From Paramarasmius palmivorus (Eukaryota > Basidiomycota > Agaricomycetes > Agaricales > Marasmiaceae): a stretch of DNA of 64,000 nucleotides. The notes below the pieces were generated by a model that ran no database searches, was not told the origin of the DNA, and was given only the letters and a program-made list of their open reading frames with translations. Numbering within the stretch: the stretch's first letter is position 1; the number at the start of each line of letters is the position of its first letter. The DNA is taken from NCBI GenBank assembly GCA_037176845.1, contig JAYKXP010000001.1, positions 1,178,001 to 1,242,000 on the forward strand, given 5' to 3'. This document shows, in pieces, positions 11,673 to 23,556 of this stretch. Both the position numbers and the translations under genes were made by a program.

Positions 11673-12106
11673 CTGTGCACGCCAGAGGGTGAAGTGGGGG
11701 GCGAAAGAGCCTCGTATCTCTACGACAGCCAGTCAAGACTCTGAAATCTTTGTTTATTTTTATTTAGCTGGTTGAACTGGCTGATCGGCAAATGCCGTTT
11801 CGCCAGATTTTGATGGACACTCGAGTTCTATCTATTTTGAATGGGACACAGAGCAGGTATATCAGAACTATTTGACCCAAGACAACAGCAAAGGCAGCAA
11901 AAAGCATAAGAAAGCGAAAGGAGCAACAAAAGACACGGGAAGGAATTATATAGTAGCATACATAGGCATTATCAGGGACCGATTTGGGGGAGAGGTGTTG
12001 AACGCGTCCAAGTCGTTTTGGTGTTACCAGACCTCCAACGACATATTAAACCTAGAGAAATCGCGGTTTGTTTGTGCACGCCCCATACCACGAGAGATGA
12101 AACACG
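11673..12106. other. Spacer between B2 and B3
   Basis: B2 promoter side and B3 3' flank. An A-rich stretch near 11890-11940 (AGCATAAGAAAGCGAAAGGAG) resembles the conserved 3' flank seen after other B genes. Confidence 0.4.
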
Positions 12107-12713
12107 TTAAACATTTGTCGCCAACATCACACGTCCACCAAGCTGGATATTGTAGCGATATCGTTTCTCCAGTTCAACAATGGTCTGTACGGGCGGTAAG
12201 CATAGATATGCGCTGAGAATATACTATAGATCTCACCGAGATCTCACGCTGAATCTCGTCCATGCGAGCATACCACGCGATGATGTCAGAGAACAACTCG
12301 ACCTCGACATCAAAGCATTTCTTCCAGATCGACGCAGGGGTCTGAAGACTTTGCGTGCGGATCTCCGAAGATGTGTTCTTGACGCTGCAAAGTAGCCATC
12401 ATGTCATTAGGCAGTAGCATTGCATAGTGTATGCTTCTTACCGAAGACGATTCTGGTTGATGAGTTCCTGCTCAAATCCACGTAAATAATCGTTTTGAGT
12501 AGCATCACTGAACGCGTCGTCCAAAAGTGCCTCGGCTTTGTTCATTTCGATGACAGTGATGCATGGATATAGGCAGCGAAGGTAACGGTGAAGGAGAAGG
12601 GCAAGGCCGAACAAAGCGACAACTATCATGGCGGTGAGGCTATTGTCAGGTGCTTCGGAGATGGCCATCGAACCGACATCGATAGGGCTACCTTTTGACG
12701 GAATAGCATACAT
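12107..12713 (-). CDS. Subfamily B single-pass membrane protein, B3
   Basis: Exons 12713-12442, 12384-12237 (148 nt) and 12184-12107 (78 nt); 165 aa. The tail MYAIPSKGSPIDVGSMAISE precedes the helix AMIVVALFGLALLLH, then RYLRCLYPCITVIEMNKAE. Exon 2 gives VKNTSSEIRTQSLQTPASIW and ELFSDIIAWYARMDEIQ; exon 3 gives TIVELEKRYRYNIQLGGRV. A broken copy with the same N terminus (MDAIPFTSSPIDVGSMAIS) lies inverted at 56.2 kb, marking one end of the large inverted duplication. Function unknown. Confidence 0.85.
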
Positions 12714-13505
12714 TGGAGAAGGAAGCCTGAGTGTCAGTGTGATGGGAGGAACTTGAAATGGGAGGAGGGAAAGTTTGTGGTTGTCATTATAAGTACCCAG
12801 ACGAGACTGAAGTTACCGGTTTCGGAGGAAGTGCAGATTATGATATGAATGTGCTATGGATATGATGTCATCGGACAAGTGCAAGAACCATAATGATAGA
12901 GAAACTTTAACTGCAGCTTCCTTATAAGTACCTCAATATGACGATAGAATAAGAAATTAGCTCACTTCTTTTCCCTTCGTTCATTACACGCGGCACCGAC
13001 ATAACAACAACTACGTCACCATCCTATTTGGGTCGAAGCGAAGTCAACACCTTTTCATGTTCAACAGCACTTCTAGACTAAATTCGTATAAACGCCGAAG
13101 AAATACACACGATGACAAGTGGCGGTACCAGAAAACGTCCACATCCTATCTCCGAAATTGCAGCGGTACCATAGGTCGTACAGGTGAGGAACTTGAATCC
13201 GCGACTAGCATCCTTGCCGTATCAATTTTAATGCACGAGACGGGATTGAATGAGCACGCAAGATGAAAGGAAATGGATGATAAGAACTGCGGAGACGGGA
13301 TCAGATTACAGGAAGATGAAAGGTTCAATTGATAGCGGTAACAGGAATATGTGCTTGTCCATGTATCCATACGCGGAAGGGAGTCTGACAGTGATGGTCA
13401 GCCTAAATGTCTTTCACGTGATCACAGAAGTGCTATTAACCTCCCACAAGAGTATGTAGCGCCTGCAACCCTTTCCGAGTGGGCCGAATCATAGTATCCA
13501 GCTTA
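12714..13505. other. Upstream region of B3 and left part of relic X
   Basis: A minus-strand TATA-like site (ACTTATAATGAC) lies at about 12785-12797, roughly 75 bp upstream of B3. A second TTATAAGTACC site occurs near 12921. From about 13150 on the sequence resembles the 3' part of relic X' at 55.5-55.9 kb (shared VSCIKIDTAR / VSCVVIHEMD-like frames). Confidence 0.4.
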
Positions 13506-14130
13506 TCATTCCAGTAAATGGCTCACGTCGTTTCGCGCCTGGTCCGACCAAGAGTGAGCTTGAAGGTCCAAAGATGCTGTACCACGCGCCAAACTTATAA
13601 CAGCGGGTACAAGCATAGGTAAATTCTCTGAAGAGGAATGTTTCGATGCCATGGTAGTGGAAGGAGTATGTAGGGTACGCATAAGCGACAATTGAAGGTC
13701 GCTTGAATACTTCTGGCGGCCCTTATGCTGGCTGAATGCAGGCAGGTTGAAATGGTAACGCGACTTTGGACCCGCAACGTGCCTGAAAGAAAGAAACCTC
13801 AGAGGTCTGAAGTCACGAATGAATTTGAGAAAGGCTGACCAAAAGCATCGTTGTGCGCCGCCCAGTGTCCCTAGCCGCTCGCCCACTGGTATCCACCTCG
13901 ATGGATACCACCCTTCTCATCGCCATCTGGATTATTCGTGAATCACGGCTTAACGCAGGACGCTTCGTCGACGATAACACTACGCACCTTTGATATACCT
14001 CCTTCAAATTCCTGTTGCATAGAATGGCTTTGTAGGGCGTATCTATTGAGCGAGAGAGGTGTCTGCAAGGATCCTGTCAAATATGGTAGGAAGTGAGTAG
14101 TTTGAACACAATGCGACAACGTGCTCACCA
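13506..14130 (-). pseudogene. Relic gene X (unknown family)
   Basis: A decayed minus-strand gene whose inverted counterpart X' lies at 54.8-55.9 kb. Shared segments include LSHCVQTTHFLPYLTGSLQ (14128-14040), SLNRYAL, and RTLHTPSTTMA (about 13680). A GTGAGCAC splice-like site follows at about 14127-14120. Frames shift between segments: the part around 13500-13600 that in X' reads HWNDELDTVIRAG is split by stops here. I do not recognise the family. It lies head to head with A1, so the two may once have shared the 14.13-14.57 kb promoter region. Confidence 0.45.
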
Positions 14131-14463
14131 GTCCCGACCATCTAAGAGTGTTACCGACAAAGACGAAGTTGGTTAGCAGGCTGTATATATATCAGTAGTG
14201 CGCACTCTCTCCCAGTAGGCCACGGTGTCGAGGCCAGCTACGGAAAGGGAAGGTCAGGAGACCGAACTCGAAAATGTTCAGTTGGGAGGATACCGAGACA
14301 CGTGGAGACGTGAAGATAGAAAAGGGAAGAGCTATGTTCTTCGGAGAGAGAGGTGAGTAAATAAAAACGCATCGGAAACGTAGTGGGTGTGATTGATCGG
14401 TGGTATTCACTGAATCAAACTTTCATTTCAGCGCTCAGCGGCAAATGCTGGCACTTCTGCAGA

Positions 14464-14472
14464 ATATAAGAA
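14464..14472 (+). promoter_or_regulatory. TATA box of A1
   Basis: ATATAAGAA 102 bp upstream of the A1 start, preceded by GCAGA as in A3. Confidence 0.6.
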
Positions 14473-14565
14473 ATCGCCACTCGCCACTCGCCACTCTTCA
14501 CCCCCAGCCTCCCCATACTCTCCAAGATCCACTAGCATCTTCATCATTTTCATTATATATAACTT

Positions 14566-15362
14566 ATGCTCAAGTTCGCCAAAGATGTCGACGCCGTTGA
14601 ACTCGGCTTATCGGCTATTTCCCAGGCACCTGGCCAGAGTCAGATTGGGCTTGTCATCGCCGCCTTAGTCATCATCACTGGCTCTCTTCTTTACCACTAC
14701 CTTCGACGATTCTACTACCCTTGCCTCACCATCTCCGAGTTGAACAACGCCGAAGAACACTTGAAGGACACATTTAACAAGGCTCACTCGACTTCATCTC
14801 TATGCGGACGTGAATTGGAGGAGACCACCCATGCAAAGCTTTGGTATGTCATTAAAATATTCTTCTCGAACTGATGTGCTAACGTCGACGAATAGCTTGG
14901 AGGAACGAGCCTCGGAAATACGTTCCGAGGCTCTTCGGGGATCCCCTTCACTCTTGAAGACCCATCTTGGGATTGTAGTCGAGCTCGTGCCGAGCATCAT
15001 TGGGTGGTATACTCATGTAGTGGAACTTCAGCGGGATATCATGGTACGTGCATGATAACTTTTTTTTTTACCCATTATCACCCTCAACGATGTCCTTTCT
15101 CGCCTAGATAATCGTCGAACGTGTTAAACGATCTCGAATCAACGCCGAACGGAAGATGCACGAAGCTACGTACGCCACCGTCGATGCACAGCCTGCAGCT
15201 ACTGGCCGTGAAGTGGTCGGTCCACAAGGTGTGTATTCACCTGCTTTGCTCCCTCCTCTTTCTGATTCAGAGACTGCAGCTCTGAGGCACCGCAACCGTA
15301 GGCCGGATGCTCCCATGTTTGGGGCAGCCGTCGATAACACCCCCACTGTCGCTGATGGCTGA
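14566..15362 (+). CDS. Subfamily A single-pass membrane protein, A1
   Basis: Four exons: 14566-14843, 14896-15043 (148 nt), 15108-15228 and 15280-15362; 209 aa. Order: tail MLKFAKDVDAVELGLSAIS, helix (IGLVIAALVIITGSLLYHYL), RRFYYPCLTISELNNAEEHL, CGRELEETTHAKL, exon 2 LEERASEIRSEALRGSPSLL and ELVPSIIGWYTHVVELQRDIM, exon 3 IIVERVKRSRINAERKMHEA, ATGREVVGPQ, exon 4 ALRHRNRRPDAPMFGAAVDN. An acceptor nine bases upstream (15271) would add ETA. Faces B4 tail to tail. Its inverted copy A1' carries a transposon. Function unknown; N-out, C-in topology inferred from the basic residues after the helix. Confidence 0.88.
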
Positions 15363-16073
15363 TAGCCCGGTATTTGATGCCGACGCGCATAACACCAGGT
15401 TCACGCTCCTCATCATCGCACTTCACCGGTCGCATCTTTCTACATCTCGGACCAACTACATCTCCGATTGCGTCTACACTGTCACGCATCATCCTACTAT
15501 TGTCGCCTTCTAACTGCTGTCTGCTCTGGGTTTGTCTTGCTTTGTTACTGCTGCTCTTGTATGTTGAATAGGATACTTATCAACCAAAATGATCTATTTC
15601 TACCAGGACCTTGGGCACTGAAAGTTATCCATCGATATTGTATGTATGCTGTCATTGCCTTAGCCTTTGAAGGTGCGCAAACACCATGAGTTGAAGCAGG
15701 CAATGAAGATGCCATAGCGCACGGTGTATAAATAAGAACTACTACAGAACGACAAGACACCTGGCCAATACGAAAACATTACGACAACACGAAGGAAAAC
15801 CAAACTATAGAGCTATGCATGCGAAAGGAAAGCGAGAAGATCATGACGAATGGGGAAACGCGCTGCAAGGGCGTCTATAAACCGCGTAAAAAGGGATAGA
15901 TGTAGAATGCATCGCCGAAAGGAGGACTACAGTAAATGTGGTAACCGATAGGGAGAGAAGGTGAAAGCCGCGTCCATTGAGCTCCATTGAGACGGCTTTC
16001 CACCAACACCGTCCTCGTTGGGGAATGGTCCCACTGCGCGTTCATAATACGCGTCCGACACCAAGAAAGAAGA
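15363..16073. other. Convergent spacer A1/B4
   Basis: A-side 3' flank contains TTTGTTACTGCTGCTCTTGT (15540-15559), conserved about 150-200 bp after every A stop codon. The B-side flank contains GAACTACTACAGAACGACAA (about 15738-15757), whose core recurs after other B genes. No reading frame with family features. Confidence 0.5.
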
Positions 16074-16648
16074 TCAAACGTTCGTAGCAACCATCGCACG
16101 TCTGCCAAGCTCGATATTGTATCGGTAGCGTTTCTCGAGCTCGACGATGGTCTAAACGGTTTGTCAGTGAGTATACGTTCTTGGAAGATATGAATCAGCT
16201 CACCGAAATTTCTTTTTCAAGTGCCTGAGCTTCGGTGTTCCACGCTACAATATCAGGGAACAACTCAACCTCTACATTGAAGCATTTTTTCCAGATAGAA
16301 GTGAGGGACTCGAGGCTTCGGGTACGGATCTCTGAAGCCTTGTTCTTCACGCTGAAGATTAACGGTGAGTTTAACAGTGAAATCACGAACACGATCGCAT
16401 GGCACGCACCCACGACCTTTCTGGTCGATGATATCTTGTTCAAATTCAAGCATGTAATTGTCGCGAACCGCATCGTTAAACGCATTGTCCAACGACGTCT
16501 CGGCTTTGTTCATTTCGTCGATGGTGATGCATGGGTAGTAGAGGCGACGGAGGTATCGGCAGAGGAGAAGGGCAAGGACGAGCAAGGTAGGCGCTTCGGA
16601 GACTGCCGTAGAACTGACACCGATGGTTTTGGTCGGGCTAGCGTTCAT
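16074..16648 (-). CDS. Subfamily B single-pass membrane protein, B4
   Basis: Exons 16648-16410, 16351-16204 (148 nt) and 16151-16074 (78 nt); 154 aa, the shortest intact B. Tail MNASPTKTIGVSSTAVSEAP, a short helix LLVLALLLCRYL, RRLYYPCITIDEMNKAETSL. The YYPC form is more like subfamily A. Exon 1 ends atypically (IDQKGRG instead of INQxRLR). Exon 2 gives VKNKASEIRTRSLESLTSIW and DIVAWNTEAQALEKEIS; exon 3 gives TIVELEKRYRYNIELGRRAM. The helix of about 14 residues is short for a membrane span, so insertion is less certain. Partner of A1 in a tail-to-tail pair; relic B4' lies at 49.9-50.4 kb. Confidence 0.8.
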
Positions 16649-17814
16649 CGTTCGAGGGAGGTCGTTGCAATTGGTAGTATCAGTCACTGAGAGGTGGGGT
16701 GGATGGGGAAGAAAAAAATTCGTAGGTAGCCATTACTATAAGTATAGCTCGCCAGACGGTTCGAGTGTGCGAGCAATACTCATGATTATTCCCTTTTACT
16801 CTGAGTAGGAATCCATGTTGCTATATTATTTTACTTCTTCCGTAGTTGGAATGGCATCATCGCATCTGGGCATCCTAACGCGCTTGCATTGTGACAGAGG
16901 TCAATGTTTTCTACATACAGGTCCACGGGTCAGAAGAGATAATGCATGTCGAATCGAAGAGGATCTCGTTCCTTTTCCTTCGAGCAGCGCAGAGATCCAA
17001 AGCTCTAAACTGTCCAAAAGGTCACTGGTATACATGCATCCTCGCTATATCGATGCCCAGTCTGAAGGCGGCACAAGAGGTACAGATGTGAAAATGTAAC
17101 CATACATGGTCAATTAAACACCTTTAGACTGTAGACAAGTTCGATTGCCTGATTTCCGAATCATACATACATATTCTTTTTTTACTACCCGCGGCGAACA
17201 GTACTAATTCGTCACTCGGATGCTGGCGCTCCCTGGACAAAGTACTCTTGTGGTTTTCGGCTAGCAATCCACGAGCTGGAACTATACATCAAGTAACGCA
17301 AAAGGCTCCGAGAAACTGCGCAGATGCGATCAAAGAATAGGAAAAAGGCAGGTAGTATCAATATCACATATAATATGATTCGGAAAGTAAGCGACAGCCC
17401 ATATGTACTTGCATAAACATTAAGACTGTCTCGTTTCACGACAGGAAAAAATCGGTAGCATCCATCTGCATCAGGGATCACAGGATTTGACCATGGACAT
17501 TAGTTTCACGACTTCTGGGACCGCTTACTGAACCTGAAGGAAGGATTAGTGTTACAAGCGAACTGGAAGCGAACAAAGATATTGAAAATAAATGGAGGAG
17601 ATCAATGATCATTGAATGATCATGACCGAGTTCCTCCAGGCACGCAAGGCCTGGATGCCTAAACAGGTGAGTATTGTAGAGTCGGAGCCTCGGGAGATTG
17701 TAAGTATGGGATTGTCAGCTGTAACAGACTTAAACTCGGGGTACTTGGGAAGGGGACACTGCCAGATGCAGTATGCTTGCGAACGCGTATCTGGAAGCGC
17801 CTCGTGATTTCTCC
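16649..17814. other. Intergenic, no gene recognised
   Basis: Contains the B4 promoter (minus-strand CTTATAGTAATGG at about 16732-16744). An 89-codon minus-strand frame (17212-17481) with a hydrophobic stretch (RIILYVILILPAFFLFF) has no homologue elsewhere in the window and is not called. No repeats or RNA genes seen. Confidence 0.4.
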
Positions 17815-18524
17815 TAAACGAGATGATAGGTAAGCGGGTTGGAGGTCGAATAGGTGTTACGCACGAGCGGTAAACGAAATTTGCTAGCGAAATCCAGATT
17901 GAACAGTTTTCTAGTATTTTCCGAGATGTCCTTGCTCCAACTGGGAGTTATACAGCAAGCTGTCGTGGTAATGCGTCGCTTTGAAACGCTTTCATCACTG
18001 AAATGGATCCTTGAAAGACACGTGGGGATGCTCACATTGATCAACAGTCAACCAAACCAGTGAATTTCTCCCTCTTCCCGGAAAACCAAGATCTAGCCCG
18101 AAAATTGTAATACCACAGTACTGGTTCGAAAAGCAAAGAAGAGCCTGGATGTGCTGTGGTTGACATCGTCGATATGTTGAACGCTCGAATGTGAACGTGA
18201 GGTTGCGAAGAATCTTCGGTAAAGTGAACGACGGATGAATAGGGGGAGAAGAGTGAGAGATGCGATGGCTTGTCGGTAGATGATTCCAATCGTATCTTGA
18301 AGTTGGTCCCTATGGCTAGTATAGTCATGAGTAGTGTCTACGGGGGATAGTGGGTGATACGACTCACTTAACGGGAGATCCAAGGACCAGAAGAGGTGTG
18401 CAGAAATCCCGAAACGAGTTAATTTGACTGGTAGGTAGCCAACCAGGATCGCATTGATGTTGACCAGATGCTGTATGACAAGATGCCTAAAGGGGATACG
18501 GAGATACATATGAGAAAGAAGCAA
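17815..18524 (-). pseudogene. Relic gene Y (unknown family)
   Basis: Decayed minus-strand gene matched by Y' at about 48.05-48.65 kb on the plus strand. Shared stretches include TTTCGGGATTTCTGCACACC, a CTACTCATGACTA block, CGACATGCC/CGACAAGCC-ATCRC, and GAAAATACT followed by TTCAATC. A GATCAATGTGAGCATC splice-like junction (18028-18043) resembles the AATCGATGTGAGCAC junction of relic family C. A 143-codon frame (18093-18524) is open here but is interrupted in Y'. Family unknown. It is head to head with A2, as X is with A1. Confidence 0.4.
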
Positions 18525-18657
18525 AAGTCGGCACAGAAGCCAACAGTAAAGAAGTCAGCCCGAAAGTTAAAGTCCACCAGTGCCACTGCAGTGGCGTCGT
18601 GTTACTTCTTTTTTGATGTGGGGATGTGAGACCCTTTCTGAACTACTGTTCCGCAAG

Positions 18658-18666
18658 ATATAAGAA
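18658..18666 (+). promoter_or_regulatory. TATA box of A2
   Basis: ATATAAGAA 78 bp upstream of the A2 start. The same promoter is retained in A2'. Confidence 0.6.
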
Positions 18667-18735
18667 AACATCCTATGTGCGGCCATTATCCCTTACCTTT
18701 CCTTCTGTCAAACTTTCCAAAGCCTTTCACGGACG

Positions 18736-19524
18736 ATGCTCGAAGACACCTCTGTTGAGCTCGGCATGTCGGCCATCTCCAAAGCACCTGACCAAACCCA
18801 GATCGCACTCGTCGCTATCGCCTTAGTCATCACCTTCGGGTTCCTTCTCTACCTCCACCTTCGCAGGCTCTACTACCCATGCCTCACAATCCCTGACCTG
18901 AACAAGACCGAGAATCGCCTCAGGGAGACGTTTGATAACGCCAACTCGACGGCATCTCTCTGTGGATATGAACTGGAGGAGGTCACTCAGGCAAAACTCC
19001 GGTGTGTTACGGGTTGTTCACCCGAGTGGCGATACTTGGTGATGCTCATCGCTCGCGATTAGTTTGGAAGAGCGCGCTTCGGAAATCCGGTTTAAAAGTC
19101 TTCAAGGACCTGCCTCTTTCTGGAAGACTCGCCTTGGGATCGAGGTTGAACTCATCCCTATCATTGTAGAATGGTACATCGACGTCGTACAACTTGAGCG
19201 AAAGATCTTGGTACGTCCAAGGTCTTTTCACCCGCTACCATCCCTTCACTGACTCTTTCACCACCTAGATCAACGTCGAAACCGTCAAACGATTTCGAAT
19301 CAACAATGAACTAAAGATACGCGAGGCTACATACATCCCGGCCGATGCGCAACCTGTAGCTATCGCTGGCCGTGAAGTGATCAGCCCGCAAGGTGTGTAT
19401 TGCCCTTGTCTCTTTCACCTGGCTCAGTCAATACTTTGAAGCTCTGAGGCACCGCGATCGCAGGCCAGGTGCTCCCTCGCTTGGAGCAACCGCCAGTATT
19501 AGCCCCACTGTTGTTGAAGGTTAA
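18736..19524 (+). CDS. Subfamily A single-pass membrane protein, A2
   Basis: Exons 18736-19001, 19063-19210 (148 nt), 19269-19392 and 19442-19524; 206 aa. Tail MLEDTSVELGMSAISKAPDQ, helix IALVAIALVITFGFLLYLHL, RRLYYPCLTIPDLNKTENRL, CGYELEEVTQAKL, exon 2 LEERASEIRFKSLQGPASFW and ELIPIIVEWYIDVVQLERKIL, exon 3 INVETVKRFRINNELKIREA then AIAGREVISPQ, exon 4 ALRHRDRRPGAP. The first residue of exon 3 begins INVETV rather than IIVERV, a change shared with A2'. Convergent partner of B5. Function unknown. Confidence 0.88.
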
Positions 19525-20179
19525 TAGGTCTTAATGGTGTTGACACTCATCTGGGTTTATTCGTTGGTTTGGTTCTCGCTCTCGTCGCCCCGTGGTTGCT
19601 TTCGATCAATGTTGTGTTTTGGTTCCGCTTTCTTACTGCTGCTCTCGTCCACTAGGCTCCTTAATCATATTCGTCAACGTATTCTGTACTTTTCCTACTA
19701 TGAGGAACCTCCTACATGACACCTATCCCATCTTTCAGACGTGTACATGCACCTACGCAAACAAGTTCGTGTTTTACATCATGGACATTCAAGCCGGTCC
19801 TCCGAGACTCTCAAAACGAATGATCACGATCATTCACAACACTAGCCAAGGTATATGGCACAGTCACGACACAATAGTGAAAGGCTCTGGCTACACGAGA
19901 AGAAGGTACTACAGAGCATGACGACACTCCGCCGGCCCGCGTAGGGAAAACCAAACTGGACAACGAACAGCAGTATCAGAGCAAAAACAAGAAAGCGTGC
20001 CTAAACTACATAGAAGGGCTAAAGTTGAATGTAAATTTAAAGGGTCACGGAGACGCGGCGAACGAAAGAAGGGTATGCTATAGACGCGTCAAACTGAGAC
20101 TGTTTTTCAGTAACACGCGGCCTACTTGGTGAACGGTAACAGTACACTCAGCAAACGCGTCCAACCTCAAGAAAGTAAC
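19525..20179. other. Convergent spacer A2/B5
   Basis: Holds the conserved A 3' motif TTTCTTACTGCTGCTCTCGT (19628-19647) and the B-side motif GAAGGTACTACAGAGCATGA (19902-19921). No coding feature. Confidence 0.5.
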
Positions 20180-20782
20180 TCAGACGCCGGTAGCAATCAT
20201 CGCACGCCTACCAAGCTCGATATTATATCGATGGCGTTTCTCGAGCTCGATGATGGTCTGAAAATTGGTCAGTAAGTATGAGTTCCTGGAAGGTATAATA
20301 TCACTCACCAAAATCTCTTTCTCGAGTGGTTGTGCTCCAGCATACCATGCGAGGATGTCAGGGATTAATTCAACCTCGACGTCGAGGCATTTTTCCCAGA
20401 TGGAACTGGAGGTCTCGAGGCTTTTAGTACGGATCTCTGAAGCTGTGTTCTTCACGCTGAAGAGCAACGATGAGATTAGCAGCAAGCACTACGGATATAA
20501 TTGCATGACACACCGAAGACGTTTATGGTCGATGATATCTCGTTCATATCCACGTAGATAATCGTTGCGAACGGCATTGTTAAACGCGTCGTCCAACGAT
20601 GTCTCGGCGTCGTTCATCTCATCGATGGTGATGCACGGGTAGAGGCGACGAAGGTATCGGTGGAGAAGAAGGGCGAGAGCGAGTAAGGCAAAAATTGCGA
20701 CGGCCAGATTACTATCAGACACTTCGGGTAATGCCGTCGAACTGACGTCGATTGTATTGACGTTGGTCGGGCTAGAGGACAT
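20180..20782 (-). CDS. Subfamily B single-pass membrane protein, B5
   Basis: Exons 20782-20514, 20456-20309 (148 nt) and 20257-20180 (78 nt); 164 aa. Tail MSSSPTNVNTIDVSSTALPE, helix LAVAIFALLALALLLHRYL, RRLYPCITIDEMNDAETSL, NDYLRGYERDIIDHKRLR, exon 2 VKNTASEIRTKSLETSSSIW and ELIPDILAWYAGAQPLEKEIL, exon 3 TIIELEKRHRYNIELGRRAM ending IATGV. The start matches B4; an upstream in-frame Met at 20833 is not supported by homology. Tail to tail with A2. The expected mirrored partner of A2' is absent at 46 kb. Confidence 0.84.
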
Positions 20783-22010
20783 TGTTGTAGGGGATGTTGA
20801 CTGGTAGGGGAAAGGAAGGATGAGGGAAACCATTAATCGTAGCCCTATTACATGTATCTAGCTCTTCTGAAATTCCATAAGTAGTTGATGGGTGCCATAT
20901 CTTCTACTTTGAATCTCCGTCGGTTACACGGGGTTGGTGCTGTTGATAGATCTTGAATTCCGAGTCTCCGTCGATTGCATTTGGTTGTGCTGTGGGGAGA
21001 TACGTACCTTCCCCAGAAGGAATGTAGCTTTGAGAAGCTCGGGCTAGAACTTGTCATCCTGTGGGAGTATAGTTCCTGACTCAGCCTTGAAGTATGGAAA
21101 CCCCGCATTACCGCCATGTCAAGCCCAGGCATTCAAGCTCGAGGCACAAGAAGCGGACAGGTCACCTTTTCAGCAACACCAAGAGCTTGAATTGATTGGA
21201 TTGTCGCATTCATGAATGATGCGGTGGCATGATGGTAAACCTGCAAGTTGAAGAACCTTGAAGTCCTTGAGAATGGAAGCTTGTCATGCTACACATCATA
21301 TATAGTAAAACCAACCCTTCTACACCCTGGCAAACGTTGTCGCAATTGATTCGGATAAGGAATCGTTGGAGGTAATGTGCTCCTAGCTCGAGCGCTTAAG
21401 ATCTTACCTGCCCCTAATAGTAATATCGGCTTGGATGGAACTACAAGCGCTTACAAAGCCCCTGTCTCGGGCGCGATCGAAGAACGGGAAGATGACAGCT
21501 AATGTCAACTTCAAGAACGGGCTCCCCGGCGTGTGGTGTGCATCGCAAAGAAGAACTTGAACTAAATACTTTAATCAGATCATCTAACTTACGCATTCCG
21601 TTTGCCCTAGGCCTTCAGATCGTGCCATTGATTCTCGAATCTGAAGGAGGAATTATTGTCACGAATAAGCGATCTGAAGAGTGAGAAGACGTCGCGGAAA
21701 ATCTCTTGAAGTCAATTCTTCGTAAGTGAATGAAATTTGGAACAGGGTACTGGAGTAGATCATACGCGTGGTTAGGACAATCAAGAGAATCTTGACGCGC
21801 ATGCTTCTCGCGAATGCGGAACTGTAAGTGTTTCATGACTTGGAGGTCGAACGGACGTTGATGGTTCGCACGAGCAATGAATGAATGGTTTCCCAGAATC
21901 TGACGCGATCTCCAGCTGTACAATAAACTTTTGGGGTAATGGCTCGCTTTGAATGGTCTCCGAATCGCCGGCGCCGTGAACTCATGAAAGACGTTGATGA
22001 GTACTCACAT
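20783..22010 (-). pseudogene. Region with a family-C-like relic
   Basis: Near 20890-21000 a roughly 55-bp imperfect direct repeat occurs (AATCTCCGTCGGTTACA / GAGTCTCCGTCGATTGCA). From about 22010 down to 21600 the minus strand has a CGTCGATGTGAGTACTC splice-like junction (about 22015-21999), also seen in C relics, followed by fragmentary frames such as MYSWRSRQILGNHSF and RMIYSSTLFQISFTYEELTS with stops between them. Probably a decayed gene; family unknown. Confidence 0.3.
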
Positions 22011-22299
22011 CGACGAGACTTAGACTACACTCAAAACCCCCTTTCTCCAACTTCCCTATAAGTACCTCCCCCGAACGCCAAAGCCCTGTATCTTTTGCCA
22101 TCTCATTGATTTTCAACATATCTGGTAGTTTGGCCGGGAAATTGTGGGCTGCAAGATTCGGTCCAGCGCCGAAACGATTTTTATATTTGAGATGAATGCA
22201 TCAAGGGCCTAGAGAGCTAAGTGAGGTGTGAACATGATGCAGAGAATCGCGGAGACATGTGGTGAAGAGGAGAAGCGTGCACGATCAGACAGAAGATCA

Positions 22300-23007
22300 T
22301 GATCCTTTGCTCAGTTCGGCATGTCGGCCGTCTCCAAGGCACGGAGATTGTAGCTCGCGTCATCGCCTTAGTCATCACAGGCACCGTTGCGTTCCTACCA
22401 TTACCTTCGAAGGCGACTACCCATGCCTCACTATCTCTGAACTGGACAAGACCGAAATATGCTGGACGTTATCAAGAATGCCAGTGGTACTGCATATCCG
22501 CACGGCCGATATCACTAATGCAACACTTTGGTATGTCATCAAAGTCGTTTGCGCTTGACCAGACGCTGGAACGAGCCTCGGATATACGGTCAAAGAGTCT
22601 TCGAGGACCTGCCTCGTTTCGGAAGGCCCATCTCGGGATCGAGATCGAACTCATTCCGAGTATCATCGAGTGGTGTGCCGACGTCGAGATGTTGAAAAGA
22701 GATACTTGGTACGGCCCAGATATTGTTGGTAGGTATCTCGTGCACTAACATTCTTCGTCTCTAGATCTCGTCAAGCGCGTCAAAAGCGTTTGAGTCAAGA
22801 ATGAATTGAAGATGCGGCAAACGTCATACACCACGGCCGACACGCAAGCTGTGGCTAGCACTGGGCGTGAAATGGTGGGTCCACAAGGTGCGTGTATTGG
22901 CCACTGTATGCTCCTTCATCCTATGCAGATATTTCAGCTCTACGCCATCGAAGCCCCAGGTCAGGTGTTGGAGCGCCTCGAGCAGTTGCCCAATATCAAT
23001 GAAGACT
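22300..23007 (+). pseudogene. Subfamily A pseudogene, A-psi
   Basis: Recognisable A gene with lesions. Exon 1 shows FGMSAVSKA-like and YPCLTISELDKTE segments, but deletions remove part of the helix (only about LPLPSKATT remains before YPCL) and shift the frame. Exon 2 (about 22563-22709) keeps LERASDIRSKSLRGPASF and GIEIELIPSIIEWCADVEML. Exon 3 starts after CGTCTCTAG (22755-22763) and is broken by TGA (AAAGCGTTTGAGTC). The tail keeps GREMVGPQ and a remnant of the exon-4 region. Transcription is possible but no full product. Confidence 0.75.
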
Positions 23008-23556
23008 GATAACCTTGCCTATGTTGATGCATGTCTGACGCGTATCGTATAACACGGACTCACCTTGATCATGACATTTTTGGTTCATCCTTGGACCGCC
23101 TACATTACAAGACATGAGCGCTTGAGAGCGCCCGTACTTCCAACAAGACCTTATCCGGTGAATGAAAAACGTGCAGATCATCGGTTTGTACAAGCAGTTT
23201 TGTTTGTATATGATGAACCTCCCCCTTGCCTTTCGACAGGCCATCACGACACATCGATATCATTGCTGTTGTAAAGGTGTTCAAGGTTACATTGGTCCGT
23301 CTCTCGTATCCCCTCCAGATTGAACACCAATCATTACCATGCCGGGGACGCGAGACTTCGATACTTGCTTGGATGCTTTTTAGGTGCTACACGACGCGGG
23401 AACGGATGACTTATCTTTTCTTCAATATATATGATCTAGTTTCTAATCCGAGCTTCTAAGTGTTGTCGCCTCTTCCACGAAGATATATACATAGGACCAC
23501 GTTGAGACACATGGAATGTGATGCAATTTCTAGCTTGCAATATTGGGACCTTAAAA
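23008..23556. other. Spacer downstream of A-psi
   Basis: No gene or repeat recognised. The stretch resembles an eroded A 3' flank only weakly. Confidence 0.35.

Noticed and set aside
17212..17481. 89-codon minus-strand frame with a hydrophobic helix
   Set aside because: No matching exon, promoter or paralogue in the window; isolated and could be chance.
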